Of a DNA stretch of 64,000 nt, positions 10,749 to 20,936 are shown one piece after another. The stretch comes from Cylicocyclus nassatus (taxonomy: Eukaryota; Nematoda; Chromadorea; Rhabditida; Strongylidae). The notes under the pieces are model-generated. The model was not told the DNA's origin. It was given only the letters and a program-made list of their open reading frames with translations, and did no database searches. Position 1 is the stretch's first letter. Every line of letters begins with the position of its first letter. A program made the translations under genes and the position numbers. The stretch spans positions 16,592,880-16,656,879 of the forward strand of contig CATQJL010000112.1 of assembly GCA_958299035.1 (NCBI GenBank), read 5' to 3'.

Positions 10749-11338
10749 ATTCCCGAACATATACTACAATTGGAACAAGCCAGGGTTTACAGAGAATAGA
10801 AAGAACATTTCCAGATAAATGGGCTTTTTTAAAGGCAGCATCCACCCAAAACCTATTCACCCCAAATTACTACTTATCCTATTAGCAGGCCTTTGATAGT
10901 AGACAAACTGTGTTGGTCCGGTCCTCTAATGCTGCCTACAAGAGGAGATACGGGCCTGAATTCTCTTTGCGCTCCGCTCACTCAAGGATTGCCCCATGAC
11001 TTGTTCTGACATGACAGGCAACGTCGAGGCGCATACTTTGTGATGTGGCACCGTTGCACACGACGAGGTTTTCGTTGCATACGATGTGATTAGCGCTGAC
11101 ACTCGTCCACGTCTGCAAAAATAGGCTTCAGAAAGGGGCAATTTTGGATTCCTGGTAATTTGAGCATCATATTCGAAATCAGCTCTTTGGAAAGGCCCGA
11201 TAACAGTGAAAACGGAGGATCAATTTTTGGGTGGACCCCGCCTTTGAGAAGACCCGATGGGATAAGAATGAGCAACTTCACGAACTAGGACCTGACACAG
11301 TTGTAAATGTCGGAATGCAACTGGAAACACCCTGTAAA
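10749..11338. other. No gene recognised; short inverted words
   Basis: CCACCCAAAA near 10844 and TTTTGGGTGGA near 11223 form an inverted pair about 380 bp apart, possibly the ends of a worn MITE. The minus-strand ORFs between them are unsupported. Confidence 0.3.
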
Positions 11339-11640
11339 TAGTTTTTTCGAAGAAACAGCTCTCGTCAGATGTGCTGACACGGTAGGCACTTGTTCATGAC
11401 TTTATCATCAACTCGCCAAAATATTGTAAAGGTCATGAGCTTATGTCACAGCAGGTCATGCATGAGCATGACCTGCTGTGACATAAGCGTCTTTGCTGAT
11501 TAGATGTGAGTTACACAACCTTGCCAGCACAGCACCAAACGTATACAAGCGTCTGTTCATGAAGCTCTACTCTATACTTCAGTGTTCTGTATAACACATT
11601 CCACGAACCGCTATCTCGCTTCAGGCTGCAATAAAGCCTA
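11339..11640. repeat. Repeat unit V, first copy
   Basis: Shares blocks in the same order with 12740-12876 plus 13387-13500: GTAAAGGTCATGA, CCTGCTGTGA, then CCACAGCACCAAA-like, GTCTGTTCAT and GTTCTG.ATAACACA. The second copy is interrupted by a Helitron. The function of the unit is unknown. Confidence 0.5.
11439..11488. repeat. Perfect 23-bp inverted repeat with 4-base loop
   Basis: GCTTATGTCACAGCAGGTCA plus TGC (11439-11461) pairs perfectly with 11466-11488, leaving the loop ATGA. The related second copy near 12800-12840 has lost the symmetry. It could be a recent inverted microduplication. It is somewhat short for a nematode miRNA precursor. Confidence 0.8.
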
Positions 11641-11686
11641 AGAACCAGCCGTACATTTTGGTGCATCGACCGAGTAAGACCGATAC

Positions 11687-12297
11687 GTGCCCTGCTCAAA
11701 AGCAGCACGACTACAACACAATGAGGATTTCAACAAGGAAGAACTGAAAACGTGTACTAAGAAACTCGCGGAACAACTAAAGAAGTACGCGCGTCACGGT
11801 AAGAGAAATATTTTCCAGATAGTAATCAAGAGCGTAGACCTAAGCACTCAACATCTGGAGCTACTAGCGAGGTGCAAAATGGAAGTCGAAGATGGTACCA
11901 AATCGCTGCAAATGGACTTTAAATCTTGAAGGAAAGGCAGAGGAAGTTACATCTGAAGCTGCGAAGAAGTTGATGATGGAGGAATGCGACAGACTCAAAA
12001 AAGAGATAAAGGTTTTTAAAACCATTAGTGACCCTCGTATGGTTTGTTCATCTTCTGTAAGATCATTTGAGAGAAGGTGAGATAGAGCTGAAGAGGAGAA
12101 AGTGTAGAAGAATGCTTGCCAGAGGTAGAAGGAGCACTTATAATCCACTTGCTGAACAAAACGATGATATCGCAATTATGAGAGATTATTGCCTCACATT
12201 TGGAAAGAACACAATGCACAGGTTCACCGTCGGAGGTAGTCATATCAATGGTATTCCAAAGAAGGAATATGTCAATGATGCAAAAAGAAGTCAATAG
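11687..12297 (+). pseudogene. Frameshifted coding remnant, charged/coiled-coil-like
   Basis: Three consecutive open frames in different phases (11687-11929, 11892-12080, 12067-12297) share a Lys/Glu-rich composition. Examples are KEELKTCTKKLAEQLKKYAR, EEVTSEAAKKLMMEECDRLK and EGEIELKRRKCRRMLARGRR. This looks like one protein broken by two frameshifts, or exons whose junctions I could not place. It lies between the two copies of repeat V, so it may be the coding part of a mobile element. The family is not recognised. Confidence 0.3.
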
Positions 12298-12739
12298 TGG
12301 AAGTGACAACGAAAATGATGCCAAAAATTAGATGCAAATCTGAGGCTGAGAACGATGATGGTAATCTGAGAGCCACTGCAGACTGGAGGATGACTTAGCA
12401 CAGCTCATTACAACCGGAATGTCACAGGCAAACACAAGCACTGATGTCAGTAAAAGGCGACACTCTCGAAGGTTCCAATTTCGATGCAAGATGAACAACG
12501 ACAAGAAGCATGGGTGCGAACGCCATACCGTGTCACCAGTATATGCTTGTCTACGTAATGTTCTACATCATTCTAGTTCACACCCGTCTTTTTCGCCAAT
12601 TCAAGGTGGTCACTCAACTGGCTAAAGCATCTTCAATTTGTGGTGAAACAAAAACCGCTACGAGATTTGGACAAATGGCACCGCTTCACATTAGTTATTG
12701 GATTACTGAAAACTGTTTCCTTGTCATCTAATTCCTGTT

Positions 12740-13500
12740 AGTGGCTGGAGTGTGCCGATAACATTGTCACCTTCTTTGTTGTATGACATCTGCTGCCAAA
12801 GAGGTAAAGGTCATGACATAAAGATGACCTGCTGTGATGTAAATATGTTTGTTGTCCAGATGCTTATTATAGTACACTGGCTGGCCCTTCTCGACTATGC
12901 CCGGCACTGTCAAAACACTATGATAAAGCTCCCATCCCTATCTCTATACAGTCTTTCCTTGTACCCACTTCTACATACCAACTCCAACTTCCTATTCCCG
13001 CTGTTTTAGTTATCATCATGCGCACTTGTCCCTGTGCGAATTCCCAGCCCCGTAGCTCAAAATTTGCAATAATCGGTAAAATCGATAAAAGTAATAGACG
13101 TTTTGAAAACCTGATCTTGTATTCGTAATCAGCATGCTCGATTATCCCCCGCGCCAACTCCCAGTCCCGTAGCTCAAACTTTACAAAAAATCGATAAAAA
13201 TCGGTAAAATCGACATCGATCGATGAGAAAAGTAGCCTATGACACTCGCCTGGCCCCGAAGTGCATGTGTGCAAAGGGTCCGGATCAATTCAGATATAAA
13301 ATTTTATATTCGGAACATACGTACATACAGACAGAGACATACAGACAGACAGACATACAAACAGACATTCAGCTTTATATATAAGATTGTCATCCTTATC
13401 ATAGTAGCATTCTACCACAGCACCAAAAGTGCGCAAGTCGTCTGTTCATAAAGCTCCAATGCTTCACTGTTCTGATAACACACTACAAAAGGCGCTATTC
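12740..13500. repeat. Repeat unit V, second copy, split by a Helitron
   Basis: 12740-12876 and 13387-13500 match the first copy at 11339-11640 in order. The Helitron at 12877-13386 interrupts it between the CCTGCTGTGAT block and the CCACAGCACCAAA block. Confidence 0.45.
12877..13386 (-). mobile_element. Non-autonomous Helitron
   Basis: The minus-strand 5' terminus TCTTATATATAAAGCTGAAT lies at 13386, followed by a CTGT-rich microsatellite and TATGTTCCGAATATAAAATT. The body has repeated TTTTATCGATTTT words and GGGGCTGGGA blocks shared with the other copies. The 3' end is decayed (CTGG for CTAG at 12877). No coding sequence. Confidence 0.65.
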
Positions 13501-13994
13501 TCAGGCAACGTTAATGTAACGTTAATCGTCAACGTTAACCGGATGTGATCAACACCAGGTTCATCTCTACATCCATCACAGGAAACGAAGTTTATGAAGT
13601 GAAAAAGTTTTCGAAAGTTCGGCCATATTGGTGCATAATTGTCTTATCCTAATAGTAGAAAGCTCTGAGTACTTGAAAGTGATAATAGCAGCTTCAAACT
13701 ATTTCCGTACAGCAAATCGTAGCCAAGGAACTAAAAGAAAATTTTTATTGCATGAAAAAAAACCAATCTATTTTTTTAAACCAATCTTATATGAAAATTA
13801 ACTAGATTCATCTAGAAATCAAAGAATTTAGAAAAAAAATTCAATTTTTTCGGGGGCCTCAATGATTAGTGCTTATTCGCGGGTGTGGTAGAAGAGAAAC
13901 GATAGCAATTGTCAGCTGCTGCTGTAACGCGTGGCGATGCATTGTTTTTCTCATAACGCGCTAATATCAGACTCACTGAAAATGAGTAGAGTTA
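13501..13994. other. No recognisable feature
   Basis: AT-rich with homopolymer tracts and no repeat partner or exon. It contains a short echo, AACGTTAATGTAACGTTAAT, at about 13508. Confidence 0.4.
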
Positions 13995-14342
13995 AAGGCA
14001 GTGTCTCTGCAGAATCTCGTTTTTCAGATTTTTAACATTTCGGAGCCTTCTCGCCATAATTGATCTATATCTGGGCTTTTCAAGGCATGAAAGTGGCGAA
14101 AATGGGCTTTTTCCGAGGCTTTTCAGATTTGCGTTCAATGGAGGATGGGCGAGGCCCTGAACGAGGGCGGAGTGCGAAAGACTTCCGGCGTATCTTCACC
14201 GAATGCGGACCTGAAAAGCATCGAAAAAAGCCTATTTTCGCCATTTTTATGCGAAAGCCCAGATATGGGTTCCTCATGGCGAGAAGGCTCCAAGGTGAAA
14301 AACTGGAAAACGATAATTTGCCAAGACACTGCCTTCAAAGTA
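13995..14342. mobile_element. Palindromic MITE, family T
   Basis: The ends AGGCAGTGTCTCTGCAGAA and GCCAAGACACTGCCTTCAA are inverted. The interior is also palindromic: CGGAGCCTTCTCGCCAT against ATGGCGAGAAGGCTCC, and TTTTCCGAGGCTTTTCAGAT against CTGAAAAGCATCGAAAAAA. Other family members are at 33920-34324 and 35916-36305. ORFs on both strands mirror each other and are artefacts of the palindrome. Confidence 0.65.
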
Positions 14343-14369
14343 AATGCTACTTATACACTGACTGTCTCC

Positions 14370-14480
14370 AAATCATGTACACACTGTTTGGTCGTTAATA
14401 ACTTTCTTGCATTGATATCTTTCGCCAAACTCCAAGCACCATTCTGTGAAGCTGGCTTCAACTCAGAACGAAATCGAACA
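14370..14480. mobile_element. Fragment of family Q palindromic MITE
   Basis: ACACTGTTTGGTCGTTAATA, then TGATATCTTTCGCCAA and AAGCACCATTCTGTG, matches the left end of the Q element at 56681-57336. Only one arm remains. Confidence 0.5.
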
Positions 14481-15217
14481 GAAAATTTGGCAACACAAAA
14501 GGTAAGACAAAAGACAGCCGTTCCTCAGTCACAGAAGGAAGCGGAGTTGTATAAACGGAACGCAAGACAAAACAGATACCGAAGCCCTATCATGACGATG
14601 TAGAGATTCAGTTGCCAGCATCAGCAAAACCGGAGGAAAAAGCCCTTTGTCCAGCATAGTCTCTAGAATCTTGCTTTATCTAAAGTTTATGAAAACTCTG
14701 ATTTTGGGTGTCAGCGAGTCCCCGGTAAAAGCTAGCTAACCTGACCTCGGAGAAATAGTTGTCTTAAAAGAGAGCAAGATTCGAACTGGAAGTGGTAGGG
14801 CAACAATCATCAAAGATCACCTCCTCAGCCATAAAGGACAAGCATAAATAGCTACCAACATTGAGCGACTGATAGCCGATCAAGGTTGGGGGGGGGGGTG
14901 ATACAGTGAAGGAATATGTAAACATTCTGATGAATGAGGCTGGTTGATCTGATTATTAGTGAAAGCACTATGGTTAATAACAAAATAGGCAATGCAAATA
15001 GCGAGCATCGCAGACTAATCAAGTGAAGCGTAACTAGAAAAGCAGTAAAATGAAAGAAGAACGAATTGAGGCAGTGTGGCCAACATGAGCGCCACATTTT
15101 CTGATTTTGGATGAGTCATTTCAACATGAGTCATCCAAAATCAGAAATATATCAAGAAGCTGGAACACATTCATATTTAGCAATTTCTTTCAATAATTTG
15201 TTGAGTTTTACTGGATA
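14481..15217. other. No gene recognised; one 16-bp inverted repeat
   Basis: TTCTGATTTTGGATGA (about 15099) and TCATCCAAAATCAGAA (about 15131) form a 16-bp inverted repeat with a 16-base spacer. A G-run lies at 14888. The open frames are not convincing. Confidence 0.4.
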
Positions 15218-15590
15218 CTAGCTGGCTTACCCGGCTCCGCCCGGCTCTGTCAAAACACTATAATAAAGCTCTCATCCCTATCCCTGTACAACCTTTCCCT
15301 TGCCCACGTCTACATGCTAATCCACTGTTCCCGCTGTTTTAGCCGCATGCTCGATTACCCCTTTGTGCCAACTCCCAGCCCCCCCCCTGGTTCAAACTTT
15401 GCAAAAATCGGTAAAATCAATAAAAGTAATGGACGATTTCGAAAACTAATATTGTATTCGTAATCATCATGCTCAATTACCCCCTAACCCCCAACCCCGT
15501 AGATCAAACTTTGCAAGAATCGATAAAATCAATATCGATCGATGACAAAAAGTATGACATCCGCTCCGCCCAAGTGTATGTGTTTACCAG
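15218..15590 (-). mobile_element. Helitron, 5'-truncated copy
   Basis: The minus-strand 3' terminus CTAG (15218-15221) is preceded by the conserved GGCGGAGCCGGGTAAGC (read on the minus strand) and flanked by A on the plus strand. The CATCGATCGAT and GGGG body words follow. The CTGT microsatellite and TCTTATATATAAAGC start are missing. Confidence 0.6.
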
Positions 15591-16384
15591 CTTTTAGAAT
15601 AGTCTAACCTCATTCAAAAGCATGGTACAAGTTCATTTACAACATACCTGTACTTCAGACTTTAGAGGTTTAACATATCGAGACGGATACGATAAGAGAG
15701 TAAGTTATGAGGATATTCCAGATTGGGAAAGCCGATAGAAAAGAATCCTCGTAGAAGTCTTTTGAAATATTTCAAAAATGGACTCCAAATAAACGATGCA
15801 TACTCCAGATGTGGCAGTACGTAACTTTTGTACAATCGCAAGAAATTCCGGATCGTTACTAAGTATTACTAATATATCTCATATTTATATATTTATAAGA
15901 ATTGTAAAAAGCGTTGATGACGATTTTTTGATGACAGTATTCAAATGAGTATCAAAAGTAAGAAGAGTATTATCCATCATGACGCCATGATCGCAAACTG
16001 AGTTTGAGAATTCAAGATTGATAGCATTGTAGTTGTACATGCAACATTGGCAATCCTCAAGGCGCATTACCGTAGTTTTGGAGGCATTTACAGGAATACC
16101 GCATTCTCTGAAATATCTTCATTTTTGTATGGATGAAGAGACCATAGACGCCGTAAATGCTTCACATTGTTTAATAAAATCTTAGTGGAAATATATTTTA
16201 ATGTCGTCTGCGATCATCTGAATTTTCAAATTTCAATGGCTTTTCAGATAGTTAGCCAATTCCGCAACATAAGTAAGGGAAAAGCAATGGCGAGAGAATG
16301 CCACTCTGAGGTGCGCCACTACTACAAAGATAATGATCTAGAAAGTCCTCTCCAACACGTACATTCCCCTATCATGAAGTAAGA

Positions 16385-16610
16385 TGCTAATCAAGAAAGG
16401 AGAGTTCCTCTTAAGCCTAGTTTTCCAGCTTATATAGGACAAGGAGGAATCGCAGTAGCAGTGGCATCCTCGGGGATTGCCTCAACACTGCTAGAAGGAG
16501 GCCGAACCGCTCATTCAGCCTTCAAGCTTTCTCTGGATATTGCTCATGTAGAGCCCCAGTGTGTGGGATAAGCAAAGGCACGAAAATCCGGTATCAGATG
16601 ACAGGAGAAA
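16385..16610 (+). pseudogene. Helitron PIF1-type helicase fragment
   Basis: The plus strand encodes AVAVASSGIASTLLEGGRTA, then HSAFKLSLDI. By family knowledge this is the block just after Walker A in the PIF1-like helicase of autonomous Helitrons. The Walker A (GGTGKT) and later helicase motifs are absent and a stop follows. It lies between the LINE break at 16382 and the Helitron body at 16720-17136, on the opposite strand to that Helitron. An eroded host PIF1 is less likely given the setting. Confidence 0.65.
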
Positions 16611-16719
16611 TATTTTGATGCAGGATTGAGGATGAGAGATAAAGATTGCCTCGTTTAAATCAGCTTAACCAAGTACCAACTTACACTTTTCTAGTCCGAG
16701 GTTCCAAACAAATAAAGTA

Positions 16720-17086
16720 TTGGATATTCTCGCAAACAATTACTACATTCGTAATCAGCATGCTCGATTACCCCCCTGTGCCAAATCCCAGCCCCGTAGC
16801 TCAACTTTGCAAAAAAATCGATAAAATCGATAAAAGTAATGCACGATTTCAAAAACTAATGTTGTATTCGTAATCAGCATGCTCGATTACCCCCCTGTGC
16901 CAACTCCCAGCCCCGTAGCTCAAATTTTGCAAAAAATCGATAAAATCGATATCGATCGATGACGAAAAGTAGCCTATGACACCCACCGGGGCCCGTAGTG
17001 TATGTGTGCCAAGTTTGGTCCGGATCGGTTCAGAAATGGAATTTTCTATACGGAACATACGTACAGACAGACATACAGACAGACAT

Positions 17087-17117
<31 letters not shown>

Positions 17118-17136
17118 TTCAGCTTTATATATAAGA
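16720..17136 (-). mobile_element. Non-autonomous Helitron inserted in the LINE
   Basis: The minus strand starts TCTTATATATAAAGCTGAAT at 17136 with T next to it on the plus strand (A on the minus strand). It is followed by (CTGT)n, CCGTATAGAAAATTCC and two GGGGCTGGGA/ATCGAT blocks. The 3' CTAG end was not found. The neighbouring plus-strand helicase relic may be part of the same insertion event. Confidence 0.65.
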
Positions 17137-17677
17137 TTGCTACAATTTACCTTATCAAAAGGTTTTGAGAAGTCAAAGTAGATAGTATCTACCTTTGTCC
17201 GCTACTCAAGGGAGTTACCCAGTCAAAAGTAGAATCAGTCAGTAGGGTTGCGGTAGAACAACTTGATAAAAACAGGTTGTTCAGGAGGAAGGATACCATT
17301 TTTTTTATCAAACTCATAAAGCTTACTTCGTATTACCTTCAGGAGACATTATGCCTGTGGGCCGATAGTTTGACAAGTGTTTTGTTGCTCTTTCTTTGGG
17401 GAAGCAGTAACAAGAGCTTCTTTCCATATTTTTGGGACCTTGGCAAATCGTAGAGACACTGTGAATAGCAATGAAAGTGGTAAGGACGATGTACGTGCAC
17501 AGTTCCCATGAACAATCTGGGGAATTCCATCATATGTAATTGTTGCAACAGTTTTTAGTCTTTAGAAGTTCAGAGACAGTATCCGGATTGACTAGTATCT
17601 CACCACATGCTGTAGCAACAAAGGAGATCTTTGGAGACAAATTCGATAGATCCTGTTCTCAAAATTACCATTGTCAA

Positions 17678-17937
17678 ACACCTTAGGCCTAAGGCAAACC
17701 TCACGTGATTTGGTCAAATCGTCACTTTCACGCGACTTGGCGATTTGCCAGATTTCTACAAATTTATCGTGCGCGCTTTTCGAACGCATAGGCGGATAGC
17801 TTAAGTAAGTTGTTGCAAATGGGTTAAGTTCTAACCAAAGGAAATGCATTGACGATGAATCACAGAGAGTCGCTGTTGTGCCAAATCGCGCAGCGACAGG
17901 AATCGCGCAAGGTATGCCTTAGGCCTTAGGGAAATAT
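17678..17937. mobile_element. MITE with CCTTAGGCCTAAGG ends
   Basis: The left end CACCTTAGGCCTAAGGCAAA and the right end ATGCCTTAGGCCTTAGG are inverted. Inside, CACGTGATTTGG and GCGATTTGCC words mirror AAATCGCGC words. It interrupts the minus-strand LINE between the linker and the RT domain. Related to 5755-5885 and 6807-7052. Confidence 0.55.
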
Positions 17938-18189
17938 CTTCCTAGAACCTCAGCCTTCTTCGTCGTTTCTGGATTATCCTAAATTCATTCACCAAAGTCG
18001 GTTTTTTTAGCATTACCTTCAGTTCTAATTCTAAGATATTGAACAATTTTCTGTTGTCCCGGCTTGCAAGACGAAGCTCGTTACTCTTCAAAAACCTTTC
18101 GAGATGATAATCCAAATCTTTACAAACTTTCTGGTACAATAGTGCGTACTCTGTTTTATTTAAAGTTATTCGGTCCGTTCATACTGATA

Positions 18190-19045
18190 ATCCCGTAATA
18201 TTGAAACACCTTTATAAAGCGTACGTATTTCTGTACCTTGAATACTGTTCGGTGTTATGAGACCCTTTTTCAAGGAAAGACATCTTAAAACTGGAAAAAG
18301 TTCAAAAAACATTTAATTAGACTTAGCGCAAGTAAGCACTGGATTTTCAGGCCAAGTAGTAGGAGGTGGATTTAATATACACTATCCACGTATTTTCAGG
18401 AAACGTTTTTTATAGTCGTCCTCCCCCCACTAGACACCTAGTGGATGGATTCGAATTTGAACTCGAGCACGCCGATGGTGGCAGAGCGCGGCATTGTCAA
18501 CTCCAGTTCAACCTCATCCAGTATTCTCTGGTGTTTCTTCGTCGTTGCATGATGATTTTTTGTTTCAATGTTTGTAATCAAAATTGACGAAATTTTGCTG
18601 CTTAGCGATGTTTCGTGCTACTATGCTCGCTTCTTCGGTTTTTATTTCAGCTAAACTTGAAATCAGAAATCAAATAACGAGCATAGTAGCAGGAAACATC
18701 ACTCAAGACTAACAAAGTCTACAATCCAGTTAAGAAGACTGCTAACATTCAAAAAATAGGATGAAACGTTCCGAAAACACAAAAACGTCTGTTTGAGATC
18801 AAAGTAAGGGCTGCAGGTACCGCGCTCTGCCGCAAACGGCCTGCTCTACTTAAAATTCGAATTCGTTCACTAGGTGTCTAGTGGGGGAGGGCGACTATAC
18901 AAACTTTCAATATCCTATTTCATAGAACATCTAGATGGCTTAGCAGAGTGCCGAATACTGCGCTGTCGTCTGAAAATCCACTTGCCTTCAAACGTAGAAT
19001 AGCGCAAGTCGATCTATTGCAAGTTAAGGGTTTTAATAATTACTG
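18190..19045 (+). pseudogene. LINE C-terminal fragment, opposite orientation, split by a MITE
   Basis: 18190-18330 encodes LKHLYKAYVFLYLEYCSVL and FSRKDILKLEKVQKTF, the post-RT domain of CR1/Jockey-type LINEs. After the MITE at 18411-18899 the same protein resumes with VPNTALSSENPLAFKRRIAQ and ends at a TGA/TAA near 19040. This is a 5'-truncated copy facing away from the minus-strand LINE at 15600-18150. Confidence 0.6.
18411..18899. mobile_element. MITE family W, 489 bp, GC-rich ends
   Basis: Terminal inverted repeats TATAGTCGTCCTCCCCCCAC and GTGGGGGAGGGCGACTATA are extended by ACTAGACACCTAGTG. An inner inverted pair, CGTGCTACTATGCTCG / CGAGCATAGTAGCAGG, lies near the middle. The copy is inserted inside the plus-strand LINE fragment. 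The ORF at 18366-18587 crosses the boundary and is spurious. Confidence 0.7.
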
Positions 19046-19384
19046 AAACTTCTTTTTTGCTTCTTGTTTTTTTAAAAAACCTCCCGTCTCACTCTTCTGT
19101 CGTCATTCAACACGACCATACGACCTCAGCATTAATTAGCTAGCAGCATAGTCAGCATTAGCTCTTTCGAGAGAGCAGTACTAACTTTTTTTTCATAAAT
19201 CTGTGAGTTTTCGTTCTCTTTCTTGTTTTCTTGTTACTGACCATTGCATCACTGGCCGACCACATACCTTCCAATTCCAGAGATCTGAGAAATTATTTTG
19301 AAAAGTTGGGTCCATGTTCCCATTACTTTATGCGTGTGAGTGAAATTACTCCATAGGCACATACACACATACATACATACGTAC
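19046..19384. other. No gene recognised
   Basis: AT-rich transition between the LINE fragment and a truncated hAT-type element. It contains a CATACATACATACGTA microsatellite at its right edge. Confidence 0.4.
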
Positions 19385-19680
19385 CACTGGCGGTCCCAGG
19401 ATTTCGGACCGGGGGGGGGGAGATAGAGGGAGACAAAAAATTTTTCTGAGTGAAGGTGCGCACTCCGAAAATTTCTTGGGATGCATCCCATTTTTGTGGG
19501 CCCATGATCCACGATCCCGAAAAAGAATTTTACAAGGTTTATTTGAATTCTTGAAAGATTTTAGAAATTATTTTAATTTTTACAAGTATAAACAGGTCCC
19601 TTGCACATTTTTATAACCCATATAAGTAACTTTCAAAAATTTGGCGACCCATTCTCGAGAGGAGGGGGGGGGGGTAGTAC
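19385..19680. mobile_element. Truncated hAT-type MITE
   Basis: CACTGGCGGTCCCAGGATTT with a following G-run matches the left end of the 3663-4816 element. The right portion (TTGCACATTTTTATAACCCA, CGACCCATTCTCGAG, G-run) matches its right part. The final CCGCCACTG is missing, so only an internal-deletion copy with one good end remains. Confidence 0.55.
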
Positions 19681-19751
19681 GTCTTGGCCTTCCATCATTT
19701 CATCGTACTTTGTGTGTGGGCCGCCTACATTTTTTCGTTCCTTCTGGCGCA

Positions 19752-19810
19752 CCTCCGAGTGCATTTAAATAAATAAATAAGTAATTAACTAAATAAATAA
19801 ATAAATAAAT
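19752..19810. repeat. AAAT microsatellite
   Basis: Repeated AAATAAATAAAT units with minor interruptions. The adjoining 19811-20127 has no recognised feature. Confidence 0.8.
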
Positions 19811-20129
19811 GACGCCAGAGGAGGAGGATAAAAGACGTAGTTTATTTTTACTCAATGAGGATAAGCATGTAATACAACTTTTTTGAAGGTAAAAAGAACA
19901 TGTTTAGCGAGTACACCACAAATGACCAAACAGAAACGATATTTTATATTGTCGACTGGTGCAAAGCCACCAAAAATGTCCATCCACTTTAGACGCAGAA
20001 GTACTTTGATTCATTTTAATCGGCTTTGAAGAAATTGGGAAATGGCAAGAAGCAGTTTTTCACAGATAAAAATTGGTATTGAAGCTATTACTTTGTGATC
20101 AGAGGTACCGAAAGGATGAAGGGGTTGTA

Positions 20130-20934
20130 TTAGGTTGTCGGATAATTTCTGTTACACTTTTTATTTTAATTCTTAAAAATCTCAGAAGCTTTGAAAAGAT
20201 CTCGTATTCACGGCATATGGGCAGGGTCAAAAAGCCTACTCAAGAATACCGTCGCATCCGCGATCCGTGCGCAAAACGTCCACTTTGTGGCTGAAAATCC
20301 GTTTCTTCCAATTTTTGTAAATGAGCTGGCGTTCTCTCAGGTGATGAGCGGTAGACCGGACAATGTGATAATCAGGAGGGCATAGTTTGTAGGGTTTAAC
20401 TAATATGGGGGGATAACGCAGACATGTCTGCACAGGTTTTTCTGAGCGGTTCAAATCTCAGTGTGCGCTATGTTTGCAATCATCGAAATTTTTACAAAGA
20501 AAACGTCTTCAAAAAATCTCGAAAAATCATTTTTATGTTTTTCGTATTGATTCCTATCCAATGCACCTAAAAAGAAAAATTTAGGAAAGTTTTTGAATTT
20601 TTTTAATATTTTTTCCACCCCTCGTTATTGAAAAGCCAAAGGCACCAAAACGCCTCCCTGTAAGAGACAATGCCAAACTACGTTCTAAAAAAATTCTGGA
20701 AGAGAAAAAGCGCAGGTAGATGAAAGAAAAAGATCAAAGAAAACTGAAAAATTTGACCGCTTTTACAAAACTGCCGTAAACTTGTGGTCATTAGTGCATT
20801 TGCGGCATCAATCATGCTGGTGGGTGGATCCTGCTATGTCCTAAGCGTGTTGCATATCTGGGGTTTTCAGAAAGCTTCCAGAATTTCCTGGAAAATTTGG
20901 AAAAAAGTGTAACAGAAATTATCCGACAACCTAA
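20130..20934 (-). mobile_element. Internally deleted mariner element with transposase remnant
   Basis: Terminal inverted repeats TTAGGTTGTCGGATAATTTC and GAAATTATCCGACAACCTAA are about 30 bp long and flanked by TA on both sides (20128-20129, 20935-20936). The minus strand at 20454-20236 encodes ILVKPYKLCPPDYHIVRSTA followed by HHLRERQL. By family knowledge this is the C-terminal block of mariner transposases (SPDLAPSDYHLF..L..HLRG). The rest of the catalytic domain is missing, so it cannot move itself. Confidence 0.7.
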
Positions 20935-20936
20935 TA

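Larger units (their letters stand above)
15600..18150 (-). pseudogene. CR1/Jockey-type LINE reverse transcriptase, broken and interrupted
   Basis: Reading down the minus strand the usual order of LINE RT motifs is present in shifting frames. It starts with a helical linker at 18139-17942 (KSNELRLASRDNRKLFNILE). At 17550-17340 come YDGIPQIVHGNCARTSSLPL and WKEALVTASPKKEQ. At 17340-17137 come YEFDKKNGILPPEQPVF and YFDFSKPFDKV. At 16350-16290 is SGAPQSGILSPLLF, at 16230 IADDIKIY (the catalytic DD), and at 16160-15900 GIPVNASKTTVMRL and a VCDHGVMMDNTLLTFDTH segment. The C-terminal domain ends near 15600 (LPHLEYASFIWSPF). Many frameshifts and stops. A MITE (17678-17937) and a Helitron with helicase relic (16383-17136) are inserted in it. 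The gene is inactive. Confidence 0.75.

Noticed and set aside
14060..14398. Pair of opposite ORFs of about 112 and 67 codons
   Set aside because: They arise from the family T palindrome.
17041..17115. CRISPR-like repeat array (ACAGACAG units)
   Set aside because: A simple microsatellite in Helitron caps, with no spacers.
19323..19512. ORFs with YVCMYVCMC runs
   Set aside because: Translation of a CATA microsatellite.
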